Assembly: GCA_009763385.1 (NCBI GenBank)
Contig: CM019826.1
Coordinates: 59,517,127 to 59,581,126, forward strand
DNA length: 64,000 nt
Source of the DNA: Coix lacryma-jobi var. lacryma-jobi
Taxonomy: Eukaryota; Streptophyta; Magnoliopsida; Poales; Poaceae
Direction: 5' to 3'
Positions 9,874 to 21,832 of the stretch are shown here, in pieces. Position numbers and translations under genes: made by a program. The stretch's first letter is position 1. Each line of letters opens with the position of its first letter. The notes beneath the pieces are model-generated. The model worked only from the letters and a program-made list of their open reading frames with translations, was not told where the DNA came from and made no database searches.

Positions 9874-12495
9874 ATGGATCGCGGCGTGGGCAAACCGCCA
9901 TTTTTCGATGGGACGAACTATGCGTATTGGAAGATACGCATGTCGGCCTATCTGCAGAGTTTGGGTGCTTCCATCTGGGATATTTGCAACTCTGCCGATT
10001 ACGTGGTCTTGGCTGCTCGTGCCACCCAACATCAGATCGATGAGCACGATGCCAATAGCCGAGCCCGTAATGCTCTTTTCTCATGCCTGAGCATGAGTGA
10101 GTTTGATCGCGTTTTTGACCTCGCTACGGCTTGGGAGATTTGGGCTACCCTCATGCATTTCCATGTGGGAACCACTCAAGTCAAAACCCGTCTCTACGAG
10201 TCATTCAAGCGAGAGTATGAGAACTTTCGACACATGCCTGGCGAGAGCATAGACAGTTTATTCGCTCGCTTTCAGGTGATTGTCAACAGGATGAGGGCTA
10301 ACAAGGAGCTATTGCCTTTTGACGATCATGAGAGAGCTTTGAAGCTTTTGCACACTCTCAATTCGTCGGTGTGGGACTCAAAGGTTCAGGCAATCATCGA
10401 ATCACCTAACTATGAGACCCTCACATGCGATGAGCTTTTTAGTAAGCTCAAGTCCAGTGAGATTGATGCCATGGTGAGGGCTTCTTATGAAAATCCTTCT
10501 GGCCCGTCAATGGCTTTGGTTTCCGGCTCTTCTGCTAACCCCTCTGGAGGCTTTGCACTTTCTTCTCTTCTTTCTGTCACAGAGGAGCAACTGGAGTTCA
10601 TGGGGGATGACGAGTTGGCTTTGCTCGCCAACCGGTTCTCGCAGTTCCACAACAACCGCATGAACCATCGCCGCGGAGGAGGACGCTCGGGATGTTTCGA
10701 AGGCGGCGACCCCAACCACTTCATCGCCAATGGCCCGAAGAAGAACAAGCAAGTCTTCGGCAAGGCGGATCATGGGCACAAGTACGACTCCGGCAAGCGC
10801 AAGGAGAAGTACGTCCCCACAAAGCATAAGCGGAAGGGCGGCTTCAACAAGGAGTACATCAAGACGAAGTACTTGTAGAAGGCCCAGGCTGAGCAGCGTG
10901 CGTTTTTCGCCACGCTCAGCGATGTCGATGACTCGGATGATGACTCCGCTTACTCAAGCGACGACGAGTCCGAGAAGAAGAAGAGGATCGAGGACAAGCT
11001 CAACGGCCTCTGCTTCTTCACCGACGATGAGGGCTTCTGCACCATGGCCCTCGGCAAGGAGGTCGACGGCGAACTGGAGGAGATGCCTCGGAATGATGAC
11101 GACGACGACGACACCTCCCAGGTATCTCTGACCCCCGATGAGCTTTCTGCTGAGTTCGAGAAGCTTACTGCCGCCCTTCTTAGTCAAGATAAATTGCTTA
11201 GGCACGCTGCTAGAGAGCGGAAGGAGTTCAGGCAGAAGTGGGAGGATACGGTGAAGGAGCTTGAATTTGCCAAGTCCACCGTAGTTGTTTCTGAGGAGAG
11301 TGAGTGCGAGATGTGCACCACGCACATGACTGACCTTCTCACTTTGAGAGGTAAGTATGCTGCGTTGGTAGGAGAGGTGGATGAGCTTAAGGCTAGATCC
11401 TCGCTGTTGGGTGCGTGCAAGTCCTGTGCGGGCTTGCAATTCGAGTTGGCTGAGAAGAATGCCAAGATTGTTCTCTTGAGAAGGCCAGCTCGGATAGCAC
11501 GTGTGTGACTAGGTGCGTTCTTGTGAGGGTTTGGAGATGGAGATTGCGAATGTGAAGCATGACAAGATGCAAACCGAGGAGGAAAACACATACCTTCGGA
11601 CCATCTTGTCATGGGTGGGTGGTGAGCCGCAGCTTGGGATGATGATCACTAGTTCAAGCGTGCTGCTGGAGGTCCCGGTGTAGGTTTTGCTCAGGGTGTT
11701 GATGTTTCATCTTTCGGAAGATTGGACAGTCGAGTCGAGTGGTTTGAACCCGTGTGAGAAGCCCAACTCCACCACTACTCCCAAGCTTACCAAGATTCCA
11801 CCCAAAGAGCCTCTCAAGCCTAACACCAAGGATGGTGTTTTGTTGAACCTCCGAGAGCTCCACCCAAGAAACAATCATGGGCTCCAAAACCAAACACCTC
11901 AAGAACAAGCTAGACACCATGCCACCATCCAAGAGGAGCTTATGCCACAGAAGGGCAAAGTGATCCACACCCACTACCGTGAGTACCAACAACCCCCTTT
12001 GAGAGTGGTGAGGTACCATTGTGAGCACTGTGGGAGAGATGGACACTTGAGTGAGTTTTGCTTTCGACGCAAGAGAGAGGCGCGTCGTGCAAATGAGATG
12101 AACAACACGGACATGTACCATCCTTTCCATGATGTACATGTGTCGAATGTTCAGAGGCGTGCTGCTAGGCCTAGAGGTCCAAACCTCAAGTTCCTAGGCC
12201 TAGGGCGAGGAGGTCGTGCCCGGCGGGAGCCTGCAGTTGTGGGCTATGGACCCTGTGGCGGTGGCTTTGTAGTTGAGCATTTTCCACCACCGTGTTTTGA
12301 GTATCGCGATGGACGCTCCTCCCTTAGCGGACCACGTTTTCCTCTACGTGTGTGATCGCTCTTCGTAGACGTGCTAGGAATTGTTTTTCTGCTAACCGTT
12401 CTTTTGAGCAGCCGGCCCAACACTGGTATTCTCCCTACTTCACTAACCCTAGTGTTGGACCGTATGCTCACCCTATGTCTTTTTTATTGATGTAG
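9874..12495 (+). pseudogene. gag: S2 gag (Sirevirus type), disabled
   Basis: Gag is the structural protein of the virus-like particle. The ATG at 9874 starts MDRGVGKPPFFDG, followed by the Copia gag core (YWKIRMSAYLQSLG onward). The first zinc knuckle near 10690-10735 has lost two of its cysteines: CFEGGDPNH here against CFECGDPNH in S3, and the last Cys is Gly. A TAG at 10876-10878 interrupts the frame. The same frame then runs on to 11508 through an acidic stretch and a probable coiled coil (about 11150-11270). A frameshift near 11475 follows. The second knuckle, CEHCGRDGHLSEFC, is intact at about 12018-12060 in another frame. Gag ends at a TAG at 12493-12495, beside a splice-donor-like word. 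Confidence 0.88.
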
Positions 12496-15400
12496 GTAAA
12501 ACGATTGGAGAAATTTGGTTGGTGGATTCGGCGGGTGTTCAAGGCACATGACCGGAAACGCCAAGTTGTTCTCCAGTCTTAGTCCAGTCGCCGAAAGGAG
12601 TTTATCACCTTCGGCGACAATAGCAAAGGTAAAGTGTTGTCTCGTGGGTCGGTGCGAGTTAATGAGCACTTTGTGTTGCACGATGTTGCTCTTGTTTCTA
12701 ACTTGCATTTTAACCTTCTTTCTGTTTCGCAACTCTTTGATGACGACTATGAGATTCGTTTTAAGCCGAATCTCAGTCGTATTTGGATCCTCAGGGCAAT
12801 CTTGTTTGTGTGATTTCGCCCTTTGGAAAGTCTTTCGTGCGGATTTCTCGGAGTCATTTGGAGTTTCTCGTTGTCTTTTGGCTGGACCCTCCTCCTCTGA
12901 TCTTTGGAAGTGGCATAGGAGACTAGGACATTTGAGCTTCGACTGCTTGCAAGACTTAGTTCACTTGGACTAATCCGAGGATTGCCCAAGTTATCCATGG
13001 AGAAGGATCTTGTTTGCCATTCTTGTAGACATGGGAAGATGGTTGCCGCTCCCCACCATCCAGTGACTCAGGTCATGACAAAGCGCCCTGGAGAGCTTTT
13101 GCACATGGACCTTGTTGGTCCGGCTCGGGTGAGCTCGGTTGGGGGGAAGTGGTATGTGCTTGTTGTTGTTGATGAATTTTTGAGATATTCGTGGGTTTTC
13201 TTTTTAGCTGAGAAAACTGAGACTTTCTCTTTTGCTCGCAATCTGATTTTGCGTCTTCAGAACGAGTTCCCTTTGAACTCGATGCGAGCTATTAGGAGTG
13301 ATAATGGTTCCGAGTTCAAAAACTCAGATTTTGAGAAGTTTTGTAACTCTTTGGGTTTAGAGCATCAGTTTTCTTCTCCCTACACACCAGCTCAGAATGG
13401 TGTTGTAGAAAGGAAGAATCCGACCCTTGTAGAGATGGCCAGGACGATGCTCGATGAGCATAGGACTCCTAGGCGATATTGGGCCGAAGCTATGAGCACT
13501 GCATGCTACATTTCCAATCGCATTTTCTCCGAGCTTTCTTGAATAAGACTTCTTATGAGTTGCGTTTTGGAAACAGCCCAAGGTGAGTTATTTTAGAGTC
13601 TTCGGTTGCCATTGTTTTATACTCAAAAAGGGCAACTTGGACAAGTTTGAGTCTCGTTCTTCTGACGGTGTATTTTTGGGTTATGGCACTCATACTCGTG
13701 CATATCATGTACTTAACCTTGATACTAACCGAGTCATGGAGACATCTGATGTCACCTTCGACGAGACCATGGTTTGTCCTTCTTCTCGTTTTGAGCATGC
13801 AGGTGATCATGAGGTTGGCGAGCCTCTTTTGATGATGAGGAAGAGGGTGCTGAAGGGATGGATGACCCAGCACCTCCTCCACCTGCTGTGCCGCAAAGAG
13901 CGGCCTCTACTACCACTCACGGCCCCGATCCCTCTTCTTCGACTACTTGGGGGCCGTGGGATCCGCCACCTCGAGCGGTACCTTTTGTACCCGAGGAGGC
14001 ACCAGCTGCTGTTGAGGGGGAGGTCACGTCAGTTCAGGAGGCGCCACGACACATCCAGCGCCAACACCCGCCTCAACAGATGATCGGCAGCATTGGCGAA
14101 CGTGTCACTCGGTCTAGGTCACAACAAATCTCTCACTTTGCTCATTCTGCATTTGTTGCTGATTTTGAACCCCAAGATGTTGGACACGCTTTATCTGATC
14201 CAGATTGGGTCAATGCCATGCATGAGGAGTTGAAAATTTGAAAGAAATCGGGTTTGGGTTTTGGTTTCTCTTCCTCCTGAGTGTCACCCTATTGTGACAA
14301 AATGGGTTTTCAAAAACAAACAAGGAGAGGATGGCCATGTTGTGAGAAACAAGGCCAGACTAGTAGCCCAGGGGTATAGTCAGAAGGAGGGGATAGACTA
14401 TGAGGAGACTTTTGCTCCTGTAGCACGTTTGGAGGCAATTAGGATACTCTTGGCTTTTGCTGCATCCAAAGGGTTTAAACTTTTTCAAATGGATGTCAAG
14501 AGTGCTTCTTAAACGGCTACATAGAAGAGGAAGTATATGTGAGACAACCCCCCGGTTTTTAAATCCCAAGTTTCCAAACCATGTTTTTAAACTTCACAAA
14601 GCTTTGTATGGTTTGAAACAAGCCCCTAGAGCCTGGTATGATAGGTTGAAAACCTTTTTGATTGCTAAGGGTTTTAAAATGGGATGTGTGGATAAAATGC
14701 TTTTTCTCCTCAAGCAAGGCAATGACACTCTCTTGGTCCAGATTTACGTGGATGATATCATTTTCGGTGGTTCTTCTCACGCTTTGGTTGCCAAGTTTGC
14801 AGACACTATGAGCAGGGAGTTGAGATGAGCATGATGGGCGAGTTGACGTTTTTCCTCGGGTTGCAAATCAAGCAATCCTGAGAGGGGACGTTCGGTGCAC
14901 CAGGGCAAGTACACTAAGGACATCCTGAAGAAGTTCGACATGGGTGAGGCCAAGCCTCTTCCAACACCCATGCCGACCACGGCGGCCCTGGATGCGGATG
15001 TGGATGGAGAAGCTGTGGACCAGAAGGAGTACCGGAGTATGATCGGGTCGCTGCTGTACCTGACGGCGACACGCCCGGACATCCAGTTCGCGGTGTGTCT
15101 GTGCGCGCGATTTCAGTCGTCGTCGCGCACTTCTCACCGTCAGGCGGTCAAGCGCATTATGAGGTACTTATGCTTCACTCCAGAATTCGGGATTTGGTAT
15201 TCTGCTTCCTCTACCCTCTCCCTTTGCGGTTATTCTTATGCCAATTTTGCTGGTTGCCGTATTGATCACAAGTCCACTTCTGGGACTTGTCAGTTTATTG
15301 GTTCTTCTCTTGTATCGTGGTCTTCTCGCAAGCAGTCTAGTGTCGCCCAGTCTACCACGGAGGCTGAGTATGTTGCTGCGGCTAGCTGCTGTTCCAGTTG

Positions 15401-15705
15401 CTTTGGATGATGGCCACTTTGCGTTTTTGGTCTGAGCTTTTCTCGCGTTCCTTTGCTTTGTGACAGCACGAGTGCTATTAGCGTTGCTAAGAACCCCGTG
15501 CTGCACTCTAAGAGCCAAACACATTGATGTGCGCTTTCATTTTCTGCGAGACCACTATGAGAAGGGTGATATCGACCTTCGCCATGTCGATACTCATCAT
15601 CAGTTGGCTGATATTTTCACCAAGCCTTTGGACCAATCAACTTTTGCTAGGTTGAGAGGTGAGCTTGGTGTGTGTTTCCCTTATAGATGGGGGAAAACAT
15701 TTTAA
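12496..15705 (+). pseudogene. pol: S2 pol (protease, integrase, RT, RNase H), disabled
   Basis: Copia order is kept. The protease motif region near 12520-12550 is frameshifted at the Asp-Ser-Gly site. GAG-pre-integrase includes KWHRRLGHLSFD near 12910-12940. The integrase core is open at 12982-13542 with HMDLVGP, RSDNGSEF and VVERKN supplying Asp, Asp and Glu. A proline-rich linker follows (13850-14080). Reverse transcriptase is split over 14261-14512 and 14457-14828 and has QIYVDDIIFGG at about 14740-14770. RNase H spans about 15190-15705 with KSTSGTCQFIG, STTEAEYVAAA and HHQLADIFTKPLD. At least six indels break the frame. The integrase segment is the best preserved part. Confidence 0.9.
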
Positions 15706-17192
15706 CTCTGGTATTATAAACTGACTTTGTGTTTTTCAATTGGTTTCTTCATGCATCTTTGCATTTCATCTTGCATATTTACATTCAGAGCTTCATGAAT
15801 ATAATCTTTAGAATGTGGCTATGCTCTGTATAGTATGCTCCGATGCTTTATGATGATGCTTGTAGCTTATGCTCTTTCTGATCACTAATGCATGTTGTGA
15901 GCTGAGCTATTTTTGAATGGTGAATTTGCTTAATGGACATAAAACTTGAAAACTGTTCACCATTGAGATATGCAACTAGCATGTGTAGGATGTGTAGAAT
16001 TCACTCGTGCTTTTCATATATGCTAGGTTGCTATGTCTCTAGTTCTGAGTCATTCACTTGCTTGGTATGTTCACATTCTGAGATAAAATTTGAACCAACT
16101 TAAGTGAATTGGAAAGATCGAGATGGGACTGCTTGTCAGCACATCACAGTTTCGAGACTGTTTCTCATTGCACTTTGAGTTAAACTTGAGCTGTGTAGTG
16201 TATGACTGAAACTGTTGCTTTAAGCTTCTGATTGCTTCTGCATAGGCTTCGCATAGTTGAAAAGTTAGGCAATGACAAACTTTCAACCTCTCGCAATCAC
16301 ATGCTGAAATTTGAACTTGTGTAATTTAACCGCTGGAACTCTGATAAAATTTGGATACACAAGTCTATGTTTCATTCTATAGCATGATGGTTGAACTGTG
16401 CTAGGGTAGTTCACCTTGTATACATGCTTAGCACTTGTTTGACTTCCTGTCTATACATGCTTAGTGCTATTTTGATGGTGATTACCTTTTGGCTGAAAAC
16501 TGCTCACTTGTTCTCAATTCGTATTTAGTGATCAGTTTGAGCCTTTGCTACCTTGTTCTGGATGTTGTTGAGTCATCGGATCGGCACTGTGTAGAGCATC
16601 TTTCATTTTATGACTATATCCCTGAAGCTACTAACTTGCATTTCTGACTCATATGCATTTTGGAAGGGGGAGATTCTTGATAGTGCATTTTCAACTAAGG
16701 GGGAGAAAATCTTGCAAATCATGTCATTTCTTGGTTGTCTGCACTGAGTTTGTTGAGTTGGTAGCTAGTTGTGTTGAGCCTTTGCTCTTTTTGAGGAACT
16801 AGCACCTTTTCTTTTATGCTCTTCAGTTGGTATCAAGCTTTCTTCGTTTGGTATCGAGCTTCCTTGCTAGCGGTGTTTAGCCCGTTCTGCCTCTTCTTGA
16901 GGGCTAGCTGTGTTTTGCTTGAATTTCACTTGATTCTTCAATTGGTATCGAGCTTTCTCGCTAGCGGTGTTGAGCCTGTTCTACCTCTTCTTGAGGGCTA
17001 GCTTTGCTTTGCTTGGTTGCGTCGAGCCGTTGCCCATGTCTTTGGGAACCAAGTTGTTTTGCTCTTTCCACTTGACCTTTTCGCTTTGATATGCTTTTGG
17101 GTCATTTGGTCGAGTTCTCTCTCCTTCTTCCTTTCTCTATTCCATTTATGATTTGTGTTGGTAGTTGACAATGCACTCATCAAGGGGGAGAT
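15706..17192 (+). other. S2 noncoding tail with polypurine tracts
   Basis: No gene is visible. Purine tracts are at about 16662, 16694 and, directly before the LTR, 17182-17191 (AAGGGGGAGA). Short repeats containing GGTATCGAGCTTTC and GTGTTGAGCC recur at 16760-17000. The sequence aligns with the S1 and S3 tails. Confidence 0.75.
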
Positions 17193-17581
17193 TGTGGATA
17201 CATGGGTGTATGCCGAGTCTCTGAGTGATGAGTGATTGTCAACTGGGATATTGCGCATGTTCTTTGGCTTGTGTTGTGCAGGTGTCGAGCACGGATACAG
17301 TGATCAAAGGCAAGGTGAAGGTCAAGTAGAGACGTGCCGTGCCGATGGACCGAGAGTGGCGAAGGGCGGACGTGAGGCTTGGACTGAGGGACCGGTGGCC
17401 CGAGGATCAGCTGTGGTGGCTGACAGCCTGGGACAGCGACAAGCGAAGACTTGTGGGCACGGTGTTGCCTGGGTCGAGGACCTGGGGACACGTGTCGGTG
17501 GACGGGGTGCACGGGCGGTGCATCCCCTCGACGGCTCGGTTTGGTGGTTGAGCCACAGAAAAACCACCGAGTGGACGGTTT

Positions 17582-17807
17582 CCAGGTTTGGGCCTCAAAA
17601 CCTGGGCGCTTATGGTTTCCAAGATTGTGCCACAAAACTCGGGCTGCGGACGGTTTCCAGGTTTGGGCCTCAAAACCTGGGCGCTTATGGTTTCCGAGTT
17701 TGGGCCAGAAAACTCAGGCGATGGACGGCTGGTTTCCCGGTTTGGGCCTCAAAACGGGGGGTTGGTCGTGAAGGCTGGTTTCCCGGTTTGGGCCACAAAA
17801 ACAGGGG
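17582..17807 (+). repeat. Hairpin array in the S2 3' LTR
   Basis: Six units matching 8116-8341. Several stems have decayed on one arm only, for example CCAAGATT against AAACTCGG near 17618-17642, so this copy shows pairing loss as well as pairing conservation. Confidence 0.78.
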
Positions 17808-18598
17808 CGAAGTCTGGGAAAAGGACGGCAGAGCGGTAGGTGGCGGCACGTGGCGGCAATCGGTGAGGTTGCGTCGAGGCAACGCTACCAGTTGTGCAGG
17901 CGTGGCTGTCGGATCACTAGCAACTTCGAGTTGGTCCAGAATAACCCTAGGGATTAGCTGGCTCGCTCTGTAATTAGTGAGGGGTAGAGTAGGAATTAGA
18001 ATTAGGATAAGTAGAGGGAGACACCCACCTCCCATTCTATCTCAGCCATTTGCTCTTTGTCTTCTAGGTTTTCCTGCTCTCCCAATCCCCTACTGTAGCA
18101 ACTGAGATCCACAGAGAACCATACCTCTGTGTACTGGAGATTTTGAGGAAGTGAGACTGTAATCTCACTGTTGTAGCGTGTGGTAGCCACACGGTTGTAG
18201 ATCGATGTGTTGATTCGCATTTTGGTTCATGTTCTTCGCGTTCTTTGTTTCTCTTCTATTTTTCCGTCACTCGATCTCCCTCCCTACTACATCTTTTCGA
18301 ATTCCACTTCAATCAACTTGTTCTTTATAGTGAGGAGATCATTTCCACCGAAGGAATTCATCTAACTCCTCACGAACAAGTAGATCGGGTCGATTTCGTT
18401 TTTGTGGTGCTTTTTTGGTTCTTACACCTTCCCCTTCAATTTCCCGTTGATTGAATCGATTTGAGCGGATGATTTCTGGGGATAGTCTCCTAACTACCTC
18501 GTGATCATCTCTCCATGTTTGGGAATGTGGGATTGTGATTTGATTCGGATTTGGGAGGTTGTGTGTGAAGGGCGACCAAAATCGCGTTCACTGTGATG

Positions 18599-18832
18599 TC
18601 GCGGACAGTTCGCGGTTTGACCGGCGGACAGTCCGCGCGTCAGGGACGAGCCGGATCAGTGGTTGTGTTCTTCGGACAGTTTACTGTTTTTTAACCGGCG
18701 GACAGTCCGCCGTGTAAAGTCGCGAACAGTCCGGGAAGGGTCCGGGGAACTTCAGGAGTGCGTTTTATCGCATTTGACCGGCGGACAGTCCGCCATCCCT
18801 CGCGGACAGTCCGCAGTTGGGCGGACAGTCCG
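18599..18832 (+). repeat. CGGACAGTCCG palindrome cluster in the S2 3' LTR
   Basis: About eight copies of CGGACAGTCCG-type words, collinear with the 5' LTR cluster at 9126-9392. One or two units are lost by short deletion. Confidence 0.8.
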
Positions 18833-19248
18833 GGATCATGCTGAGTGGTTACGTTTTAGTGCATTTGCTCTCCTGGCTTCTTCGCTAGGATTCCGGACTT
18901 CTCGGTTGGTCCTGTAGTTCACCTAGGAACCTCTCTAGGTATCTTTGCTACTTGTTAGCATCAGTATTTGGGGATTTCCCGATGTAGCCTTCAATCTACG
19001 TTTGGGACTCGGTTCTTAGGCATCGAACTTGTGCCGGTGCTTTTGGCTTTTGGCTTACTGTCGCTTTTTTGGTTCCTCGCTGTGATCCTAGGGATCATCC
19101 ACCCTCTTCCAAGGGTTGTGGGCATCGCGGTTTCGATCGAAGCTTTTGGGGGTTGATTTTTGGGACAAAGGCCAAAGTTTCGAGAGAAATTTTTGAGCTC
19201 CCATTCACCCCCCTCTGGTCGCCTTGCTATTGCATTCTCGGTTCTTCA

Positions 19249-19815
19249 GCGTGCGTGTGCAGGAAACGCCATGGTGACGGGCGGGCCCATGGAGTCACCG
19301 GGAGTGAGGCTCGCGCGCGCGGGTGACTGTGGCCGCAGAGTTGGGCCGGCCCAGGAGGAGAAAGCCAGCGCATGGAAGGGGAACCAGGACGACGCTGGGC
19401 CGCGCAAGAAGAAAGGGGAAGGCTGATCGGGGAGGAGTGCTCGGGCCGGCAGCGGCCAGTTGGCGACAGGCCTGCAGCGGGGAGGAGGAGAAGAGAGGGG
19501 AGTGAAGCTGGGCTGGTTGGGCCGCCAGCTGGGCCGAAAGCCAAGGAGGAGAGGAAGGAGAAGGAAAAAGCCTTTTCTTTTATTTACCTTTTTCAAAGCA
19601 TTTTCAAACCATTTTCAAACCAAAACCTTAATTTAACAAAAACCACACATCACAAAAAACTCAAATGCACCAACATGAATGCACAAACATGTTTCTAAAA
19701 CCTAGGATAACTTTTAATTTAGAGAAAACTTTTATTTCCCTATATTATGATCACAAAATTCATAAATAATACATTTTAACTCTAATTTCAGAAATGCTAA
19801 TCTCAGGGTGTGACA
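19249..19815 (-). repeat. X LTR 1 (3' LTR of unit A), truncated by S2
   Basis: Only the first 567 bases (in element orientation) remain. The end, GGGTGTGACA on the plus strand, is intact. The break at 19249 matches the intact LTR at about 25849 and coincides with the S2 terminus. Confidence 0.88.
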
Positions 19816-20010
19816 AAACTACCCCCCTTAAGAGAATCTCGTCCTGAGATTCGGGAGAGACTCAAAGCACAGGAGAGGAAACGAGAAAAGGTCTTGATAA
19901 CATTCCACTTCACACTTGTATACCAAGCTTATCAGACCACTGATGTTTCATGATCATAACTTGTGAACAAAGATTGCATGAAAAGATGTCTGATCGCTAA
20001 CTTGATTGGC

Positions 20011-20925
20011 TTACAACTCAAAGAGATGTGGAAACTTGATCTGCAGTTGTTCCTGGTTTCCCACATTGCGTCTTCTTCACTTAGGTTACTCCACTGAACC
20101 TTACACACTTTAAACATTCTTCCATTAAAACTTCTTCAGTGGTTTCTAGAATCTTGACCGGATATCCTGCATTTGCCAGATGGTTGTTGTATCGACTTCC
20201 AATTAAGATGTTTGCCCATCTGTGTTCTTAGCTATATGCTCATTCATTATACGATAGCATCCTTAGTCTGCACTCCATTGTACAAGTCATCAGCTTTCTC
20301 AGATTGAAATGACAACCATGATACTCAGTTCTTTTCTCTGACGGTACAATTAGAAGCATTGTGCATTGAGTACCATGAATTACTCCTTTGTGCGCACACA
20401 ACCATCCATTACCAAGAACCATAGGAATATTGAGTGACTCCAAACAATGAAGGTTACGGTAAAGTTTTCTTTTTTTATGACAAGACTGACTTTCGGGCAC
20501 ATCTGATCTGCCTGTATTTCTCCAACAGGGGTATGAACTATCAAGGGACTCTTTGTTTCGCCATCTTGTTCCTCTCTAACCACTCGACGGAGATGAAAGA
20601 GTGTGAAGCACTGAGATCAAACAGAGCAAAAACTTGTGTTGAGCTCACTTGAATGTAACCACCAACCATTTTTGTAGCTCCTTGAATGTTATGCATATCT
20701 ATATTGCTCAGCCTTCCATTGACATAATTGCGATGTGCTCTACTTGCTTCAATAAGCTTCTATTGGCTTTCCTTTTTCGCTTTCGTTGTTGTGGATTCTG
20801 ACTCGGATCACTCCCAACTTGAACTTCAACATTGTTGTTTGATAGTGCTTAGCTTCATTGTACTCGTGATCATCTGTGAGAGGTGGCATTAGGGGTCCTG
20901 ATTCATGGGTGTGCCACACTTCCTG
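20011..20925 (-). pseudogene. XA ORFb: retropepsin-like plus chromodomain-like tail, broken
   Basis: This is the unit A copy of ORFb. Read on the minus strand, the retropepsin-like part (about 20220-20720) and the tail MFKVCKVQWSNLSEE (about 20080-20117) are recognisable but lie in different frames because of several one-base indels near the start, in the middle and before the tail. The tail resembles the chromodomain-type end of Tekay/Del integrases, which would bind chromatin. At the catalytic motif, Ser replaces Gly (FDLSAS). It is more decayed than the unit B copy. Confidence 0.75.
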
Positions 20926-21832
20926 TCATCAGGTGACCATAAAAGCAACATGAGCAAGGATAGTTGATCATAGTCATGAAGTACCATGAGAGACAACTCA
21001 CAACTTCAATATCTGTTGATCAAAGCACTACCCTCCTTAAGAAAGGACCAACTAGAGAACACAAAAGGGTAGCTTGCATATTATTTCCAGCATGTTGACA
21101 GCCATAACCAACTTCTGATATCCAGAGAAACTCATATGTAAAGGTAAGAACAAGAATTCTGAAATTTCTCGCGAGTAGCAAAACAACAGTGCAGTAAAAA
21201 GCCATAACTCGAGCTCTGTTATCCAATGAAGTTGAAGTTTACCTTCTGAAAAATCTTATGAAATCATCTACAACTTTCGTGTAGAACACTTTTCCATATT
21301 GGTAGTTAATGTCGTCGAAAACAGCAGACAACAGAAACTATTCTAGATTCCAGACAGCACAGATGCATCGACTTGTGAATTTCATAACTCCAAAACCATA
21401 AAAGCTATCAGGGTGGTTCTTGCGCTCAGAGACAGATCATGGAGTCTACTTGTGTCCAGAATTGTTCCATGATTTTTGAACCTACATAAACAGTGATATA
21501 AGCTGATAAAGACAGACTGCTCCGGAAGGATAGGATAGAGGGAACAGAAGAAACAGAAACCAAACCTTCTATGCATGAACCTTAAGCCTATCAACTAAAC
21601 TTAAATGAGATTGGGAGAAAAGCCACAAAATCATTTGCACTCATTACAAATATGCAAAACAACCATTAACACAAAGACAACCAACCAAACATTACAGATT
21701 CAAAAGCCACACATGGGCCAAAGACTTGACTCAACTTCGTTACTAGCGTTTTATTACATAAGGGCTCAACAACTAGAACACGACACATCTGCAAGAACAT
21801 CGGCGAAGCTTTTCTTGTTCACTCTTCATTTG
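20926..21832 (-). other. XA spacer between ORFa and ORFb
   Basis: No gene is recognised. The same spacer, about 0.9 kb, recurs at 27560-28477 and 34093-35010. It contains short open frames whose length is not strongly conserved, and no reverse transcriptase motif is visible in any frame. Confidence 0.6.

Larger units (their letters stand above)
7987..19248 (+). mobile_element. S2: Sirevirus-type Copia element, 5' end truncated
   Basis: S2 has a 5' LTR missing about its first 260 bases (7987-9810), a primer site, gag, pol, a noncoding tail and a complete 3' LTR ending at 19248. The truncation is best explained by S1 sitting inside the 5' LTR, with the missing piece left of the window. After 19248 the sequence is X LTR from GCGTG onward. 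The same word occurs at the matching site of the intact X LTR (about 25849-25853), so GCGTG is the likely target duplication. Coding regions hold one clear gag stop and many pol frameshifts, so the copy cannot move by itself. Confidence 0.9.
17193..19248 (+). repeat. S2 3' LTR (complete, 2,056 bp)
   Basis: It runs from TGTGGATACATGGG to CGGTTCTTCA. It is preceded by the polypurine tract and followed by X sequence. It contains a hairpin array (17582-17807) and a palindrome cluster (18599-18832). Confidence 0.92.

Noticed and set aside
10485..10827. Antisense frames opposite S2 gag, and similar ones at 43115-44182
   Set aside because: They are shadows of the gag reading frame with no independent motif.
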